DNA of 52,770 nucleotides from Streptomyces minutiscleroticus (GCF_014650875.1 NZ_BMVU01000048.1:1-52770); one strand, 5' to 3'; counted from the stretch's first letter, positions 15,599 through 24,140 are shown. Notes: generated by a model not told the origin, from the letters alone. Program-made: numbers and translations.

Positions 15599-16552
15599 AT
15601 GGCCATTGCCAAGGCCGAGCGGCTGATGAACCTGGCGCTGTGTCTGCTCGGGACGCGGCGGCCGCTCAGCAAGCGTGAGCTGCGCGAGTCCATCGAGGCC
15701 TACTTGGAAGCGAACTCGGACGACAGCTTCAACCGCATGTTCGAGCGCGACAAGGACGACCTGCGCGAGCTCGGACTGATCATCGAGACCGTGGAGAACC
15801 TCGACGGCGAGGTCGGCTACCTGGCCCGCCGCGACAGCAACCGGCTCCCGCCGATCACCCTGGACGCCGAGGAGGCCGCGGCCCTGGGCCTGGCCGCCAA
15901 GGTGTGGCAGCAGGCCCGCCTCGCCGGCGCGGCCAGCGGCGCCCTGCAGAAGCTGCGCGCCGCGGGCCTGCCCGAGGACGTGGACCCCTACGAGGCGCAC
16001 GGCGCGCTGGAGCCCCGCATCCCCGTGCACGAGGCGGCCTTCGAGCCGCTGATGCTGGCCTGCCGCGACCGCAGGCCCGTCTCCTTCGAGTACCGCAAGG
16101 CCACCGCCGCCCGCCCCGAGCCGCGCACCGTGGAGCCGTGGGCGCTGGAGTGCTGGCGCGGCCACTGGTACCTGGCCGGTTTCGACCGCGACCGGGGCGC
16201 CGAGCGCGTCTTCCGGCTGTCGCGGATCACCGGGAAGGTGCGCTCGCGCGCCGGGAGGTTCACCGCCGAGGTGCCCGACGTGGTCACCGTGCGCGAGACC
16301 GTGGCGAGCTGGGCGGGGGAGACCGCCGACCGCTCCGCCCGGATCCGGCTGCGCACCGGCGCCGGCTACCCGCTGCGGGCGAAGGCCTCCTCGGCGCGGG
16401 AACTGGGGAACGGGTGGGACGAGTTGGAGATTCCGTACGGGCACGGTCTGGATGCCTGGCTGGTGGAGTTCGGACCCGACGTGGTGGTCCTGGAACCGGC
16501 CGAGCTGCGGGACGATGTCGTGGACCGGCTGCGCGCCGTGGCCAAGGGCTGA
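15599..16552 (+). CDS. pafB: WYL-domain transcriptional regulator PafB
   Basis: 317 residues with an N-terminal helix-turn-helix (about residues 1-65), a WYL domain (about 140-225, with WALECWRGHWYLAGFDRDR) and the C-terminal extension typical of this family. In mycobacteria PafB and PafC form a heterodimer that activates DNA-damage genes in concert with the housekeeping sigma factor. They are often linked to pafA but are not needed for pupylation. Here two FKBP genes separate the pair from pafA. pafC follows after 16 bases, so the two are cotranscribed. Confidence 0.9.
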   Translation: MAIAKAERLMNLALCLLGTRRPLSKRELRESIEAYLEANSDDSFNRMFERDKDDLRELGLIIETVENLDGEVGYLARRDSNRLPPITLDAEEAAALGLAAKVWQQARLAGAASGALQKLRAAGLPEDVDPYEAHGALEPRIPVHEAAFEPLMLACRDRRPVSFEYRKATAARPEPRTVEPWALECWRGHWYLAGFDRDRGAERVFRLSRITGKVRSRAGRFTAEVPDVVTVRETVASWAGETADRSARIRLRTGAGYPLRAKASSARELGNGWDELEIPYGHGLDAWLVEFGPDVVVLEPAELRDDVVDRLRAVAKG

Positions 16553-16568
16553 GGGGAACGCGAAGAAC

Positions 16569-17783
16569 GTGGCAGGAAAACCGGCCAGGCCCGCCAACGC
16601 CATCGACCAGACGCGGCGGATGCTGTCCCTGGTGACGTATCTGCGCGAGCGGCCCGGCGCCCGGGTGGGCGACGTCGCCCGCGCCTTCGGGATCACCGAG
16701 GACGAGCTGATCTCCGACCTCGACGTGCTGCCGCTGTGCGGGACCAGCTTCCGCGGCGGCGACCTGCTGGACATCGACACCGACGGCGACCGCATCTGGT
16801 GGCACAACCCCGCCGCCCTCGCGGCGGAGGCGGCCGAGCCGCTGAGGCTCGCCGCCGACGAGGCCACCGCGCTGCTCGTGGCCGCCCGGGCCGTGGCGAC
16901 CCTGCCGGGGCTGCGCGAGGGCGACCGGCAGGCGCTGCTGCGGGCCACGGCGAAGGTGGAGACGGCCGCCGGCGAGGCGGCGGGCGCCAGCGCCCGGCTG
17001 TCGGTGACGTTCGAGTCCGAGGGCGGCGTCTTCGCGGACGTCGACCGGGCGATCTCCGAGCGGCGCCGGCTGTGGATCCGCTACTACTCGCCCGCCCGCG
17101 ACGAGGTCACCGAGCGCGAGATCGACCCGATCCGCCTGGTCAGCGTCGGTCACACCTACGTCGAGGCCTGGTGCCGCCGCTCCGAGGCGCGGCGCACCTT
17201 CCGCCTGGACCGGGTGGCCGAGATCCGCGTCCTGGACGAGCCCTCCGCGCCGCCGGAGATCGAGCTGCGGGACCTGTCGGAGGCGCTGGTGCAGCCCTCC
17301 GCCGAGGACCCCGAGGTGGTCGTGGAGGTGGGCCCCGGCGGCCGCTGGGTCGCCGAGTACTACCCGCACGACAGCGCCGAGGAGCTGCCCGACGGCGGCC
17401 TGCGCATCACGCTGCGCACGCCCGACCCGGCCTCGCTGCGCCGCCTGGCGCTGCGGCTCGGTCCGGACGGCCGGATCGTGTCGCCGCCGCAGCTGGCCGA
17501 CAGCGCCCGCCGGGCCGCTCTGGAGGCGCTGGCGGCGTACGACGCCCCGGCGGACGGCACGGGCGGCGCGGGCGGCACGGGTACGGGCACGGCCGGAGCG
17601 CCGGCCGCCACAGGCACCGCGGCCCCGGCCCCGGGCCCGTCCTCGTACGGCGACGGGGCGCCCACCGCGTACGAGGCCGCCGCAGCGCTGCACGCCGCGC
17701 CGCGGGACGTGGTGGACGGGCCGCGCGCCGCGCGGCAGGGGACCGGTGACGGGCGGTACGACAGGCAGGAGCAGGGGCTGTGA
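16569..17783 (+). CDS. pafC: WYL-domain transcriptional regulator PafC
   Basis: 404 residues from GTG 16569. It has an N-terminal winged helix (MLSLVTYLRERPGARVGDVA), a WYL domain near residues 155-225 (LWIRYYSPARDEVTEREIDP), then a WYL C-terminal extension. It pairs with PafB. The last 80 or so residues are an Ala/Gly/Thr/Pro-rich low-complexity tail beyond the usual family end. The start is supported by similarity rather than by a strong ribosome-binding site. Its stop overlaps the start of the zinc-ribbon gene by four bases (GTGA). Confidence 0.9.
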   Translation: MAGKPARPANAIDQTRRMLSLVTYLRERPGARVGDVARAFGITEDELISDLDVLPLCGTSFRGGDLLDIDTDGDRIWWHNPAALAAEAAEPLRLAADEATALLVAARAVATLPGLREGDRQALLRATAKVETAAGEAAGASARLSVTFESEGGVFADVDRAISERRRLWIRYYSPARDEVTEREIDPIRLVSVGHTYVEAWCRRSEARRTFRLDRVAEIRVLDEPSAPPEIELRDLSEALVQPSAEDPEVVVEVGPGGRWVAEYYPHDSAEELPDGGLRITLRTPDPASLRRLALRLGPDGRIVSPPQLADSARRAALEALAAYDAPADGTGGAGGTGTGTAGAPAATGTAAPAPGPSSYGDGAPTAYEAAAALHAAPRDVVDGPRAARQGTGDGRYDRQEQGL

Positions 17784-18076
17784 GCAGCAGGTCGGCGACG
17801 TCCGGTCCCGAGGAGATGACGGTCGTGAAGGCGTTCGCCGGGATGACCCGGGTGCCGTCCGTCACCTTCAGGGCCGCCTGCCCGGAGTGCCGGGCCTACT
17901 CCGAGCTGTCCGCCTCGGCCCTGCTGCTGGCCATCGGCGCCACCAGCAGGACCACCTTCTACTCCTTCACCTGCCCCGAGTGCGGGGAGTCGGTGCGCAA
18001 GCCGGCCGGCGAGCGGATCGTCGAACTGCTCACCGGCGGCGGGGTGCGCACCCTGCGCCTGCACTCGACCCTCTAG
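17780..18076 (+). CDS. Small zinc-ribbon-like protein coupled to pafC
   Basis: 98 residues. Two CPEC motifs, about residues 34-37 and 65-68, make a four-cysteine zinc ribbon. No other domain is recognised. It starts with GTG overlapping the pafC stop by four bases, so translation is coupled and it may act with PafB/PafC. Its stop codon TAG (18074-18076) forms the first half of a -10-like box for the next gene. Confidence 0.75.
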   Translation: MSSRSATSGPEEMTVVKAFAGMTRVPSVTFRAACPECRAYSELSASALLLAIGATSRTTFYSFTCPECGESVRKPAGERIVELLTGGGVRTLRLHSTL

Positions 18077-18079
18077 GCT
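18074..18079 (+). promoter_or_regulatory. -10 element (TAGGCT) for the next small gene, overlapping a stop codon
   Basis: TAGGCT begins with the TAG stop of the zinc-ribbon gene and ends seven bases before ATG 18087, which lacks a Shine-Dalgarno. It is probably a leaderless promoter. Confidence 0.4.
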
Positions 18080-18086
18080 CGTCACC

Positions 18087-18281
18087 ATGTTCTGGCCGAT
18101 GCTCGCGATCGTCGTGGGGTTCCTGGGGCTCGCCGTGCTCGGCGTGCTCGCCGTCCGTGTCTTCGTGGAGACCCAGCGTCTGGGCCGGCAGGTCGCCGAC
18201 TCCGCCCAGCGGATCGGCCGCGCCGCCGAGGACCTGGAGAGGGCGGCGCAGAGCACGGCGCGGGCCGTCGACGCGCTGTGA
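18087..18281 (+). CDS. Small single-pass membrane protein with helical tail
   Basis: 64 residues: a hydrophobic N-terminal segment (about residues 2-26), then a heptad-like amphipathic helix rich in Ala, Arg, Glu and Gln. The layout resembles short DUF948-type or MreC-adjacent coiled-coil proteins, but I cannot assign a family. It probably has its own leaderless promoter. Confidence 0.65.
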   Translation: MFWPMLAIVVGFLGLAVLGVLAVRVFVETQRLGRQVADSAQRIGRAAEDLERAAQSTARAVDAL

Positions 18282-18303
18282 CGCACCCTTCCCCGGCCTG
18301 CCC

Positions 18304-18402
18304 GTCCGCTGTGACCCCGGCCTCTCCTCCCTGCCGGTCCGCTGTGACTCCCGCCTCTCGCACCCGCCGGTCCGCGGTGCATTCCACCCGCGCCCGGCGC
18401 CG
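18304..18402 (+). repeat. 33-base tandem repeat, three copies, in the gap before tatA
   Basis: Copies start at 18304, 18337 and 18370, each opening with GTCCGC. Copies 1 and 2 match at 27 of 33 positions; the third is more diverged. The 344-base stretch 18282-18625 holds no gene I can support. One frame across it (18278-18619) is open but strongly Arg/Pro/Thr-biased and looks non-coding. Confidence 0.65.
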
Positions 18403-18625
18403 CCCTCCCGGGCGTCGCGGTCTGTCGACGCGCAGGCAGGGGCGGGTACGCTGCTCGGGGCGGGCCGGAACACGAGGCACGGGCCGCACAACTGGAGGAC
18501 GCACGGGCATTGCCCCGCGTTCACCCCTGGGCGTTACGATCGCTGGCAGCGCGATCGTCGGACGGACGTTCCGGCGGCTCGGGCAGCACGCCCCCAACGC
18601 AGTCTCGGTGAGAAGGTAAAGGCTT

Positions 18626-18913
18626 ATGTTCGGAAGGCTCGGAGCTCCCGAGATCATTCTCATCCTCGTCGTCATCATCCTGCTGTTCGGCGCGAAGAAG
18701 CTTCCGGACATGGCGCGGTCGCTCGGCAAGTCCGCGCGCATCCTCAAGAGCGAGGCCAAGGCGATGAAGTCCGAGAACAAGGACGACAGCGCCGCCCCGG
18801 CCGGCCCGCCCGCCGACGAGCAGACCCCGGCGCAGCGCACCATCCAGGCCGCTCCCGGCGACGTGACCAGCTCCCGCCCGGTCACCGAGCCGACGGACAC
18901 GACCAAGCGCTGA
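18626..18913 (+). CDS. tatA: Sec-independent protein translocase subunit TatA
   Basis: 95 residues: a short N-terminal hydrophobic helix (APEIILILVVIILLFG), the FG hinge, the amphipathic helix KKLPDMARSLGKSARILK and a charged, disordered tail. It polymerises at TatC to move folded proteins across the membrane. The ribosome-binding region AAGGTAAAGG precedes the ATG. tatC follows, separated by a small hairpin. Confidence 0.95.
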   Translation: MFGRLGAPEIILILVVIILLFGAKKLPDMARSLGKSARILKSEAKAMKSENKDDSAAPAGPPADEQTPAQRTIQAAPGDVTSSRPVTEPTDTTKR

Positions 18914-18918
18914 CGAAA

Positions 18919-18938
18919 GGGCCGGACGCCTCCGGCCC
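18919..18938 (+). other. Intercistronic hairpin between tatA and tatC
   Basis: GGGCCGGA (18919-18926) pairs with TCCGGCCC (18931-18938) around CGCC. No T-run follows. It may lower read-through or stabilise the tatA message, consistent with the need for much more TatA than TatC. Confidence 0.45.
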
Positions 18939-18961
18939 GCCGCACGAGATGAGGACGTGGG

Positions 18962-19912
18962 TTGCTCAAGTCTGCCCGCAAGAAGGAGAAGGACCCCGAG
19001 GGGCGGATGCCCCTCGCGGAACACCTGCGTGAGCTCCGCAACCGGCTCGCGAAGGCCGTGCTCGCGATCGTCGTCGTCACGGTCGTCGGCGCCTTCTTCT
19101 ACAAGGACATCATCCAGTTCTTCACGGACCCGATCCTGGAGGCCGTGGGGTGCGGGGCCAGCTTCGAGGAGCTGGCGAAGCAGGAGAGCGGCACGTGCGC
19201 GCGCATCGTGCTCAACGGCCTGCTCACACCGTTCACGCTCGCGCTGAAGGTCTCGCTGATGGCGGGCGTGATCTTCGCTTCCCCGGTCTGGCTGTACCAG
19301 CTGTGGGCGTTCATCGCCCCGGGCCTGCACCGCCACGAGCGCAAGTACGCGATGGCCTTCGTGGGTGTGGGCTTCCCCCTGTTCGTCGGGGGCGCCTTCT
19401 TCGCGTACAAGACGCTGCCGACGATGGCGACGGTCCTGCTGGAGTTCTCGCCGGCCGACCTGGACAACCAGCTGCCGCTCGACGACCTGCTGAACCTCAT
19501 CACGCGCATGGTGCTGGTCTTCGGCCTCTCCTTCGAGCTGCCGCTGCTGCTGGTGATGCTGAACCTCACGGGTGCCATCACCGGCAGGCGCATGCTCGGC
19601 TGGTGGCGCGGCATGATCATGGGCATCACGGTGTTCGCGGCCGTCGCCACGCCCAGCACGGACCCGCTGACCATGCTGGCGCTCGCGGGCCCGATCTGGG
19701 TGCTGTACTTCGCCGCGACCCTGTTCTCCCTGCTCAACGACCGCCGCAGGAGCCGCCGCGACGCGGCGGGCCCCGCCGACGACGAGGCCTCCGAGCTGGA
19801 CCTCACGCCGGAGGACATCGGCGAGGTGGAGCCGGTCCCGGCCCCGCGGCCCGCGCTGACGAAGCAGGACGGCGAGCGGGAGCGGATCAACGGTTATGAC
19901 GACGTGACCTGA
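18962..19912 (+). CDS. tatC: Sec-independent protein translocase subunit TatC
   Basis: Receptor for twin-arginine signal peptides. It has 316 residues and six hydrophobic segments. The cytosolic N-terminus carries the conserved MPLAEHLRELRNRL motif, and the first periplasmic loop has the CGASF...CARI cysteine pair seen in actinobacteria. Start is TTG 18962. An acidic cytosolic tail of about 60 residues follows the last membrane segment. It is cotranscribed with tatA. Confidence 0.95.
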   Translation: MLKSARKKEKDPEGRMPLAEHLRELRNRLAKAVLAIVVVTVVGAFFYKDIIQFFTDPILEAVGCGASFEELAKQESGTCARIVLNGLLTPFTLALKVSLMAGVIFASPVWLYQLWAFIAPGLHRHERKYAMAFVGVGFPLFVGGAFFAYKTLPTMATVLLEFSPADLDNQLPLDDLLNLITRMVLVFGLSFELPLLLVMLNLTGAITGRRMLGWWRGMIMGITVFAAVATPSTDPLTMLALAGPIWVLYFAATLFSLLNDRRRSRRDAAGPADDEASELDLTPEDIGEVEPVPAPRPALTKQDGERERINGYDDVT

Positions 19913-19929
19913 CGGGCCCGGGCGGATTG

Positions 19930-19935
19930 TAGGGT
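19930..19935 (+). promoter_or_regulatory. -10 element (TAGGGT) of a probable leaderless promoter for the lipid kinase gene
   Basis: TTGTAGGGT ends six bases before GTG 19942, with no Shine-Dalgarno between. It matches the box upstream of pup. Confidence 0.45.
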
Positions 19936-19941
19936 CCGCCC

Positions 19942-20832
19942 GTGACCAGCGAGATCTCCCTCTTCGTGAATCCGGCCGCGGGCCGCGGCCGGGGCGCCCG
20001 GGCCGCTCGGTCCGCGGCCGCCGTGCTGAGGGACGCGGGCTTCTCCGTGCGCACGGTCCTCGGCACCGGCCCGGCGGACGCGCTGCGCCGGGCCCGCGCC
20101 GCCGTCGCGGCGGGCACCGGCGCGCTGGTCGCCGTCGGGGGCGACGGCATGGCGCACCTCGCGCTCCAGGCGGTCGCCGGTACCCGCACCCCGCTCGGGC
20201 TGGTCGCCGCCGGCACCGGCAACGACTTCGCGCGGGCCCTGGGGCTGCCCCTGCGGGACCCGGCCGCCGCCGGGCGCGCCGTCGCCGGGGCGCTGGAGGA
20301 GGCGCGGCTGCGGGACGTCGACCTGGGCCGGGCGGGCGGCACCTGGTTCGGCACCGTGCTGGCCTCCGGCTTCGACTCCCGCGTCAACGACCGGGGCAAC
20401 CGCATGCGGTGGCCCGCCGGGCGTCTGCGGTACGACCTGGCGATGCTCGCCGAGCTGGCCGCGCTGCGGCCCCTGCGCTACCGGATCGCCCTGGACGGCG
20501 GGGCGGTGCGGGAGGTCGAGGCCACGCTCGTGGCCGTCGGGAACACCTCCTCGTACGGCGGCGGCATGAGGATCTGCGCGGGCGCCGACCCCGGCGACGG
20601 GCTCTTCGACGTCACGGTGGTCGGGGCGTGCGGCCGGGCGACGCTGCTGAAGGTCTTCCCCCGGGTCTACCGGGGCACCCACCTGGATCACCCCGTGGTG
20701 AGCGTGCACCGCGCCGCGCGGATCGAGCTGGCGGCCGAGGGGGTCACCGGCTACGCCGACGGCGAACCGCTCGGGCCGCTGCCCCTGACCGCCGCGTGCG
20801 TGCCGGGCGCGGTACGGATCGCCGGGCCCTGA
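19942..20832 (+). CDS. Diacylglycerol kinase-family lipid kinase (YegS/DgkB-like)
   Basis: 296 residues. The N-terminal catalytic domain has the start FVNPAAGRGRG, the nucleotide motif VAVGGDGMAHLAL (GGDGT-type) and GLVAAGTGNDFARALGLP. A C-terminal beta-sandwich domain follows. It phosphorylates a lipid such as diacylglycerol; the exact substrate is unknown. It probably has its own leaderless promoter and lies 29 bases after tatC. Confidence 0.9.
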   Translation: MTSEISLFVNPAAGRGRGARAARSAAAVLRDAGFSVRTVLGTGPADALRRARAAVAAGTGALVAVGGDGMAHLALQAVAGTRTPLGLVAAGTGNDFARALGLPLRDPAAAGRAVAGALEEARLRDVDLGRAGGTWFGTVLASGFDSRVNDRGNRMRWPAGRLRYDLAMLAELAALRPLRYRIALDGGAVREVEATLVAVGNTSSYGGGMRICAGADPGDGLFDVTVVGACGRATLLKVFPRVYRGTHLDHPVVSVHRAARIELAAEGVTGYADGEPLGPLPLTAACVPGAVRIAGP

Positions 20833-20950
20833 ACCGTGCGTTCCGCGTTGGCGGCGAGGCGCTGAGCTGCGTGGACCGGCGGCCGCCCGGCGACAGATCC
20901 GGATAATGATCGTCCTTATGTCGGTGGTGGCCGGTAACCTCGAAAGTACG

Positions 20951-23761
20951 ATGACAGAGGACCTCTCACCGGCCGAGCGGTACGCGGCAGCGCGCAAGCG
21001 GGCTGCCGAGCAGGCCACCGCGCTCGCCTCCTTCCGCGAGATGTACGACTTCGGTCTCGACCCCTTCCAGATCGAGGCCTGCCGGGCGCTCGAGGCCGGC
21101 AAGGGCGTGCTGGTGGCCGCGCCCACCGGCTCGGGCAAGACGATCGTCGGCGAGTTCGCCGTCCACCTCGCCCTGCGGCAGGGCAAGAAGTGCTTCTACA
21201 CGACACCCATCAAGGCGCTGTCGAACCAGAAGTACGCCGACCTGTGCCGCCGTTACGGCGCCGACAGGGTGGGCCTGCTCACCGGCGACAACAGCGTGAA
21301 CTCCGACGCCCCGGTGGTCGTGATGACCACCGAGGTGCTGCGGAACATGCTGTACGCGGGCTCGCAGACCCTCAGCGGTCTCGGGTACGTGGTCATGGAC
21401 GAGGTGCACTACCTCTCGGACCGCTTCCGCGGCGCCGTCTGGGAGGAAGTGATCATCCACCTCCCGGAGTCCGTGACGCTGGTGTCGCTCTCGGCGACCG
21501 TGTCGAACGCCGAGGAGTTCGGCGACTGGCTCGACACCGTCCGCGGCGACACCGAGGTGATCGTCTCCGAGCACCGGCCGGTGCCGCTGTTCCAGCACGT
21601 GCTGGCCGGGCGGCGGATGTACGACCTGTTCGAGGAGGGCGAGGGCCACAAGAAGGCCGTCAACCCCGACCTGACGCGGCTGGCCCGCATGGAGGCGAGC
21701 CGCCCCTCGTACCAGGACCGCAGGCGGGGCCGCGCCATGCGCGAGGCCGACCGCGAGCGGGAGCGCCGGCAGCGCTCCCGGGTGTGGACGCCCGGCCGGC
21801 CCGAGGTCATCGAGCGCCTGGACGCCGAGGGACTGCTGCCCGCCATCACGTTCATCTTCAGCCGCGCCGCCTGCGAGGCGGCCGTCCAGCAGTGCCTGTA
21901 CGCGGGCCTGCGGCTGAACGACGAGGAGGCGCGGGACAAGGTCCGCGCCCTGGTCGAGGAGCGCACGGCCTCCATCCCGGCCGAGGACCTGCACGTGCTC
22001 GGCTACTACGAGTGGCTGGAGGGCCTGGAGCGGGGCATCGCCGCGCACCACGCGGGCATGCTGCCGACCTTCAAGGAGGTCGTCGAGGAGCTGTTCGTGC
22101 GCGGCCTGGTCAAGGCGGTGTTCGCCACCGAGACCCTGGCGCTGGGCATCAACATGCCGGCGCGCTCGGTGGTCCTGGAGAAGCTCGTCAAGTGGAACGG
22201 CGAGCAGCACGCCGACATCACCCCCGGCGAGTACACGCAGCTCACGGGCCGGGCCGGGCGCCGCGGCATCGATGTCGAGGGCCACGCCGTGGTGCTGTGG
22301 CAGCGCGGCATGAACCCCGACCACCTGGCCGGTCTCGCGGGCACGCGCACCTATCCGCTGCGCTCCAGCTTCAAGCCCTCGTACAACATGGCCGTGAACC
22401 TGGTGCAGCAGTTCGGGCGGCACCGCTCGCGCGAGCTGCTCGAGACGTCGTTCGCGCAGTTCCAGGCCGACAAGTCGGTCGTCGGCATCTCCCGCCAGGT
22501 GCAGCGCAACGAGGAGGGTCTTGAGGGCTACAAGGCCTCCATGACCTGCCACCTCGGCGACTTCGACGAGTACATGCGGCTGCGCCGGGAGCTGAAGGAC
22601 CGCGAGACGGAGCTGGCCCGCCAGGGCGCCTCGCAGCGCCGGGCCGAGGCCGCCTCGGCCCTGGAGAAGCTCAAGCCGGGCGACGTCATCCACGTGCCGA
22701 CGGGCCGGTTCGCCGGCCTGGCGCTCGTCCTGGACCCGGGCCTGCCCGCGGGCCGTTCCAACGGGCACCGCGGCTTCGAGCACCACGACGGCCCGCGCCC
22801 GCTGGTGCTCACCGCGGAGCGGCAGGTCAAGCGGCTGGCGTCGGTGGACTTCCCGGTGCCGGTGGAGGCGCTGGACCGGATGCGCATCCCCAAGTCGTTC
22901 AACGCGCGCTCGCCCCAGTCGCGGCGCGACCTGGCCTCGGCGCTGCGCACCAAGGCCGGGCACATCGTGCCGGAGCGGCACCGCAAGCGGCGGGCCGAGG
23001 CGGCCGACGACCGCGAGATCGCCCGGCTGCGCACGGCGATCCGGGCGCACCCCTGCCACGGCTGCTCCGACCGCGAGGACCACGCCCGCTGGGCCGAGCG
23101 CTACCACCGGCTGCTGCGCGACACCTCGCAGCTGGAGAGGCGCATCGAGGGCCGGACGAACACCATCGCCCGCACCTTCGACCGGATCGTGGCCCTGCTG
23201 ACGGAGCTGGACTACCTGCGCGGCAACGAGGTCACCGAGCACGGCAGGCGCCTGGCGCGCCTGTACGGCGAGCTGGACCTGCTCGCCAGCGAGTGCCTGC
23301 GCGAGCGCGTCTGGGAGGGCCTCGGCCCGGCCGAGCTGGCCGCCTGCGTCTCGGCGCTGGTCTACGAGTCCCGGGTCGGCGACGACGCGATGGCGCCCAA
23401 GCTGCCCTCCGGCGGGGCCAAGGCCGCGCTGGGCGAGATGGTGCGCATCTGGGGCCGCCTCGACGCCGTGGAGGAGCAGTTCCGCATCTCCCAGACCGAG
23501 GGCGTCGGGCAGCGCGAGCCCGACCTGGGCTTCGCCTGGGCGGCGTACTCGTGGGCCTCGGGCAAGGGCCTGGACGAGGTGCTGCGCGAGGCGGAGATGC
23601 CCGCGGGCGACTTCGTGCGCTGGTGCAAGCAGGTCATCGACGTGCTCGGGCAGATCGCGGCCGCCGCGCCCGCGGGCGGGGAGTCGACCGTGCCGAAGAA
23701 CGCGCGCAAGGCCGTCGACGCGTTGCTGCGGGGTGTGGTCGCCTACTCGTCGGTGGGCTGA
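20951..23761 (+). CDS. Ski2/Mtr4-like DEVH-box RNA helicase (HelY type)
   Basis: 936 residues from ATG 20951 (MTEDLSPAERYAAARKR). An earlier in-frame ATG at 20906 has no better ribosome-binding site and adds non-conserved residues. The motor motifs are all present: Walker A APTGSGKT, DEVH box VVMDEVHYLSDR, motif III SLSATVSN and motif VI QLTGRAGRRGID. The C-terminal third carries a DSHCT-type domain, and there is an HPCHGC cysteine patch near residue 700. Likely role: RNA unwinding in RNA turnover. A terminator follows. Confidence 0.93.
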   Translation: MTEDLSPAERYAAARKRAAEQATALASFREMYDFGLDPFQIEACRALEAGKGVLVAAPTGSGKTIVGEFAVHLALRQGKKCFYTTPIKALSNQKYADLCRRYGADRVGLLTGDNSVNSDAPVVVMTTEVLRNMLYAGSQTLSGLGYVVMDEVHYLSDRFRGAVWEEVIIHLPESVTLVSLSATVSNAEEFGDWLDTVRGDTEVIVSEHRPVPLFQHVLAGRRMYDLFEEGEGHKKAVNPDLTRLARMEASRPSYQDRRRGRAMREADRERERRQRSRVWTPGRPEVIERLDAEGLLPAITFIFSRAACEAAVQQCLYAGLRLNDEEARDKVRALVEERTASIPAEDLHVLGYYEWLEGLERGIAAHHAGMLPTFKEVVEELFVRGLVKAVFATETLALGINMPARSVVLEKLVKWNGEQHADITPGEYTQLTGRAGRRGIDVEGHAVVLWQRGMNPDHLAGLAGTRTYPLRSSFKPSYNMAVNLVQQFGRHRSRELLETSFAQFQADKSVVGISRQVQRNEEGLEGYKASMTCHLGDFDEYMRLRRELKDRETELARQGASQRRAEAASALEKLKPGDVIHVPTGRFAGLALVLDPGLPAGRSNGHRGFEHHDGPRPLVLTAERQVKRLASVDFPVPVEALDRMRIPKSFNARSPQSRRDLASALRTKAGHIVPERHRKRRAEAADDREIARLRTAIRAHPCHGCSDREDHARWAERYHRLLRDTSQLERRIEGRTNTIARTFDRIVALLTELDYLRGNEVTEHGRRLARLYGELDLLASECLRERVWEGLGPAELAACVSALVYESRVGDDAMAPKLPSGGAKAALGEMVRIWGRLDAVEEQFRISQTEGVGQREPDLGFAWAAYSWASGKGLDEVLREAEMPAGDFVRWCKQVIDVLGQIAAAAPAGGESTVPKNARKAVDALLRGVVAYSSVG

Positions 23762-23848
23762 GCGCTCCGCCCGCGGGCGCGTTCCCCCGCACGTGCGCCG
23801 TCTCCTCCGGGAGGCGGCGTACGTGCGTTATGGGGCCGTTCCGGACAC

Positions 23849-23876
23849 CGCCTCACCCGTGACGGTGAGGCGTTTT
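23849..23876 (+). terminator. Rho-independent terminator after the helicase gene
   Basis: CGCCTCACC (23849-23857) pairs with GGTGAGGCG (23864-23872), and TTTT follows directly. Confidence 0.8.
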
Positions 23877-23916
23877 CGTTTGTCCTGCCGCCATTACGGA
23901 GCGTGTTCGATTGTGC

Positions 23917-24070
23917 TCCCCGATGCGTGAAAGGGGCCGAGACTACTCCGCTCCGGGGGCCATTTCAGGGCCTTGGAGAAGAGGGTTCGACGGTGATCCG
24001 GCGGGGCTAAGCTCGCCCGCGGCGCACCGAGTTGAGACGTATTCGTGCGCATGTTCCCCGATGCCTTGAA
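23917..24070 (+). repeat. Direct repeat flanking the conservon promoter
   Basis: TCCCCGATGCGTGAA at 23917-23931 recurs as TCCCCGATGCCTTGAA at 24055-24070, differing by one substitution or insertion. One copy lies upstream and one downstream of the likely promoter. The 379-base region 23762-24140 otherwise holds only the terminator and promoter. Confidence 0.4.
23986..24013 (+). promoter_or_regulatory. Putative conservon promoter: TTCGAC, 16 bases, TAAGCT
   Basis: The hexamers resemble -35 and -10 elements. The expected leader is about 120 bases to the CvnA start at 24141. Confidence 0.35.
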
Positions 24071-24140
24071 GGCGCAATGTGTACCCCCCACCTTCTTCGT
24101 GGACTCCCCGAACCCCCAGCCGATATCTCAGAGGGCATAC

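Noticed and set aside
18278..18619. Open frame of 113 codons between the small membrane protein and tatA
   Set aside because: It begins inside the previous stop, is dominated by Arg, Pro, Thr and Ala, crosses the 33-base repeats and has no ribosome-binding site or recognisable domain.
23881..23905. Possible PafBC (RecA-NT-type) promoter motif after the helicase terminator
   Set aside because: TTGTC is followed by poor matches and a badly fitting -10; no gene starts at the right distance.
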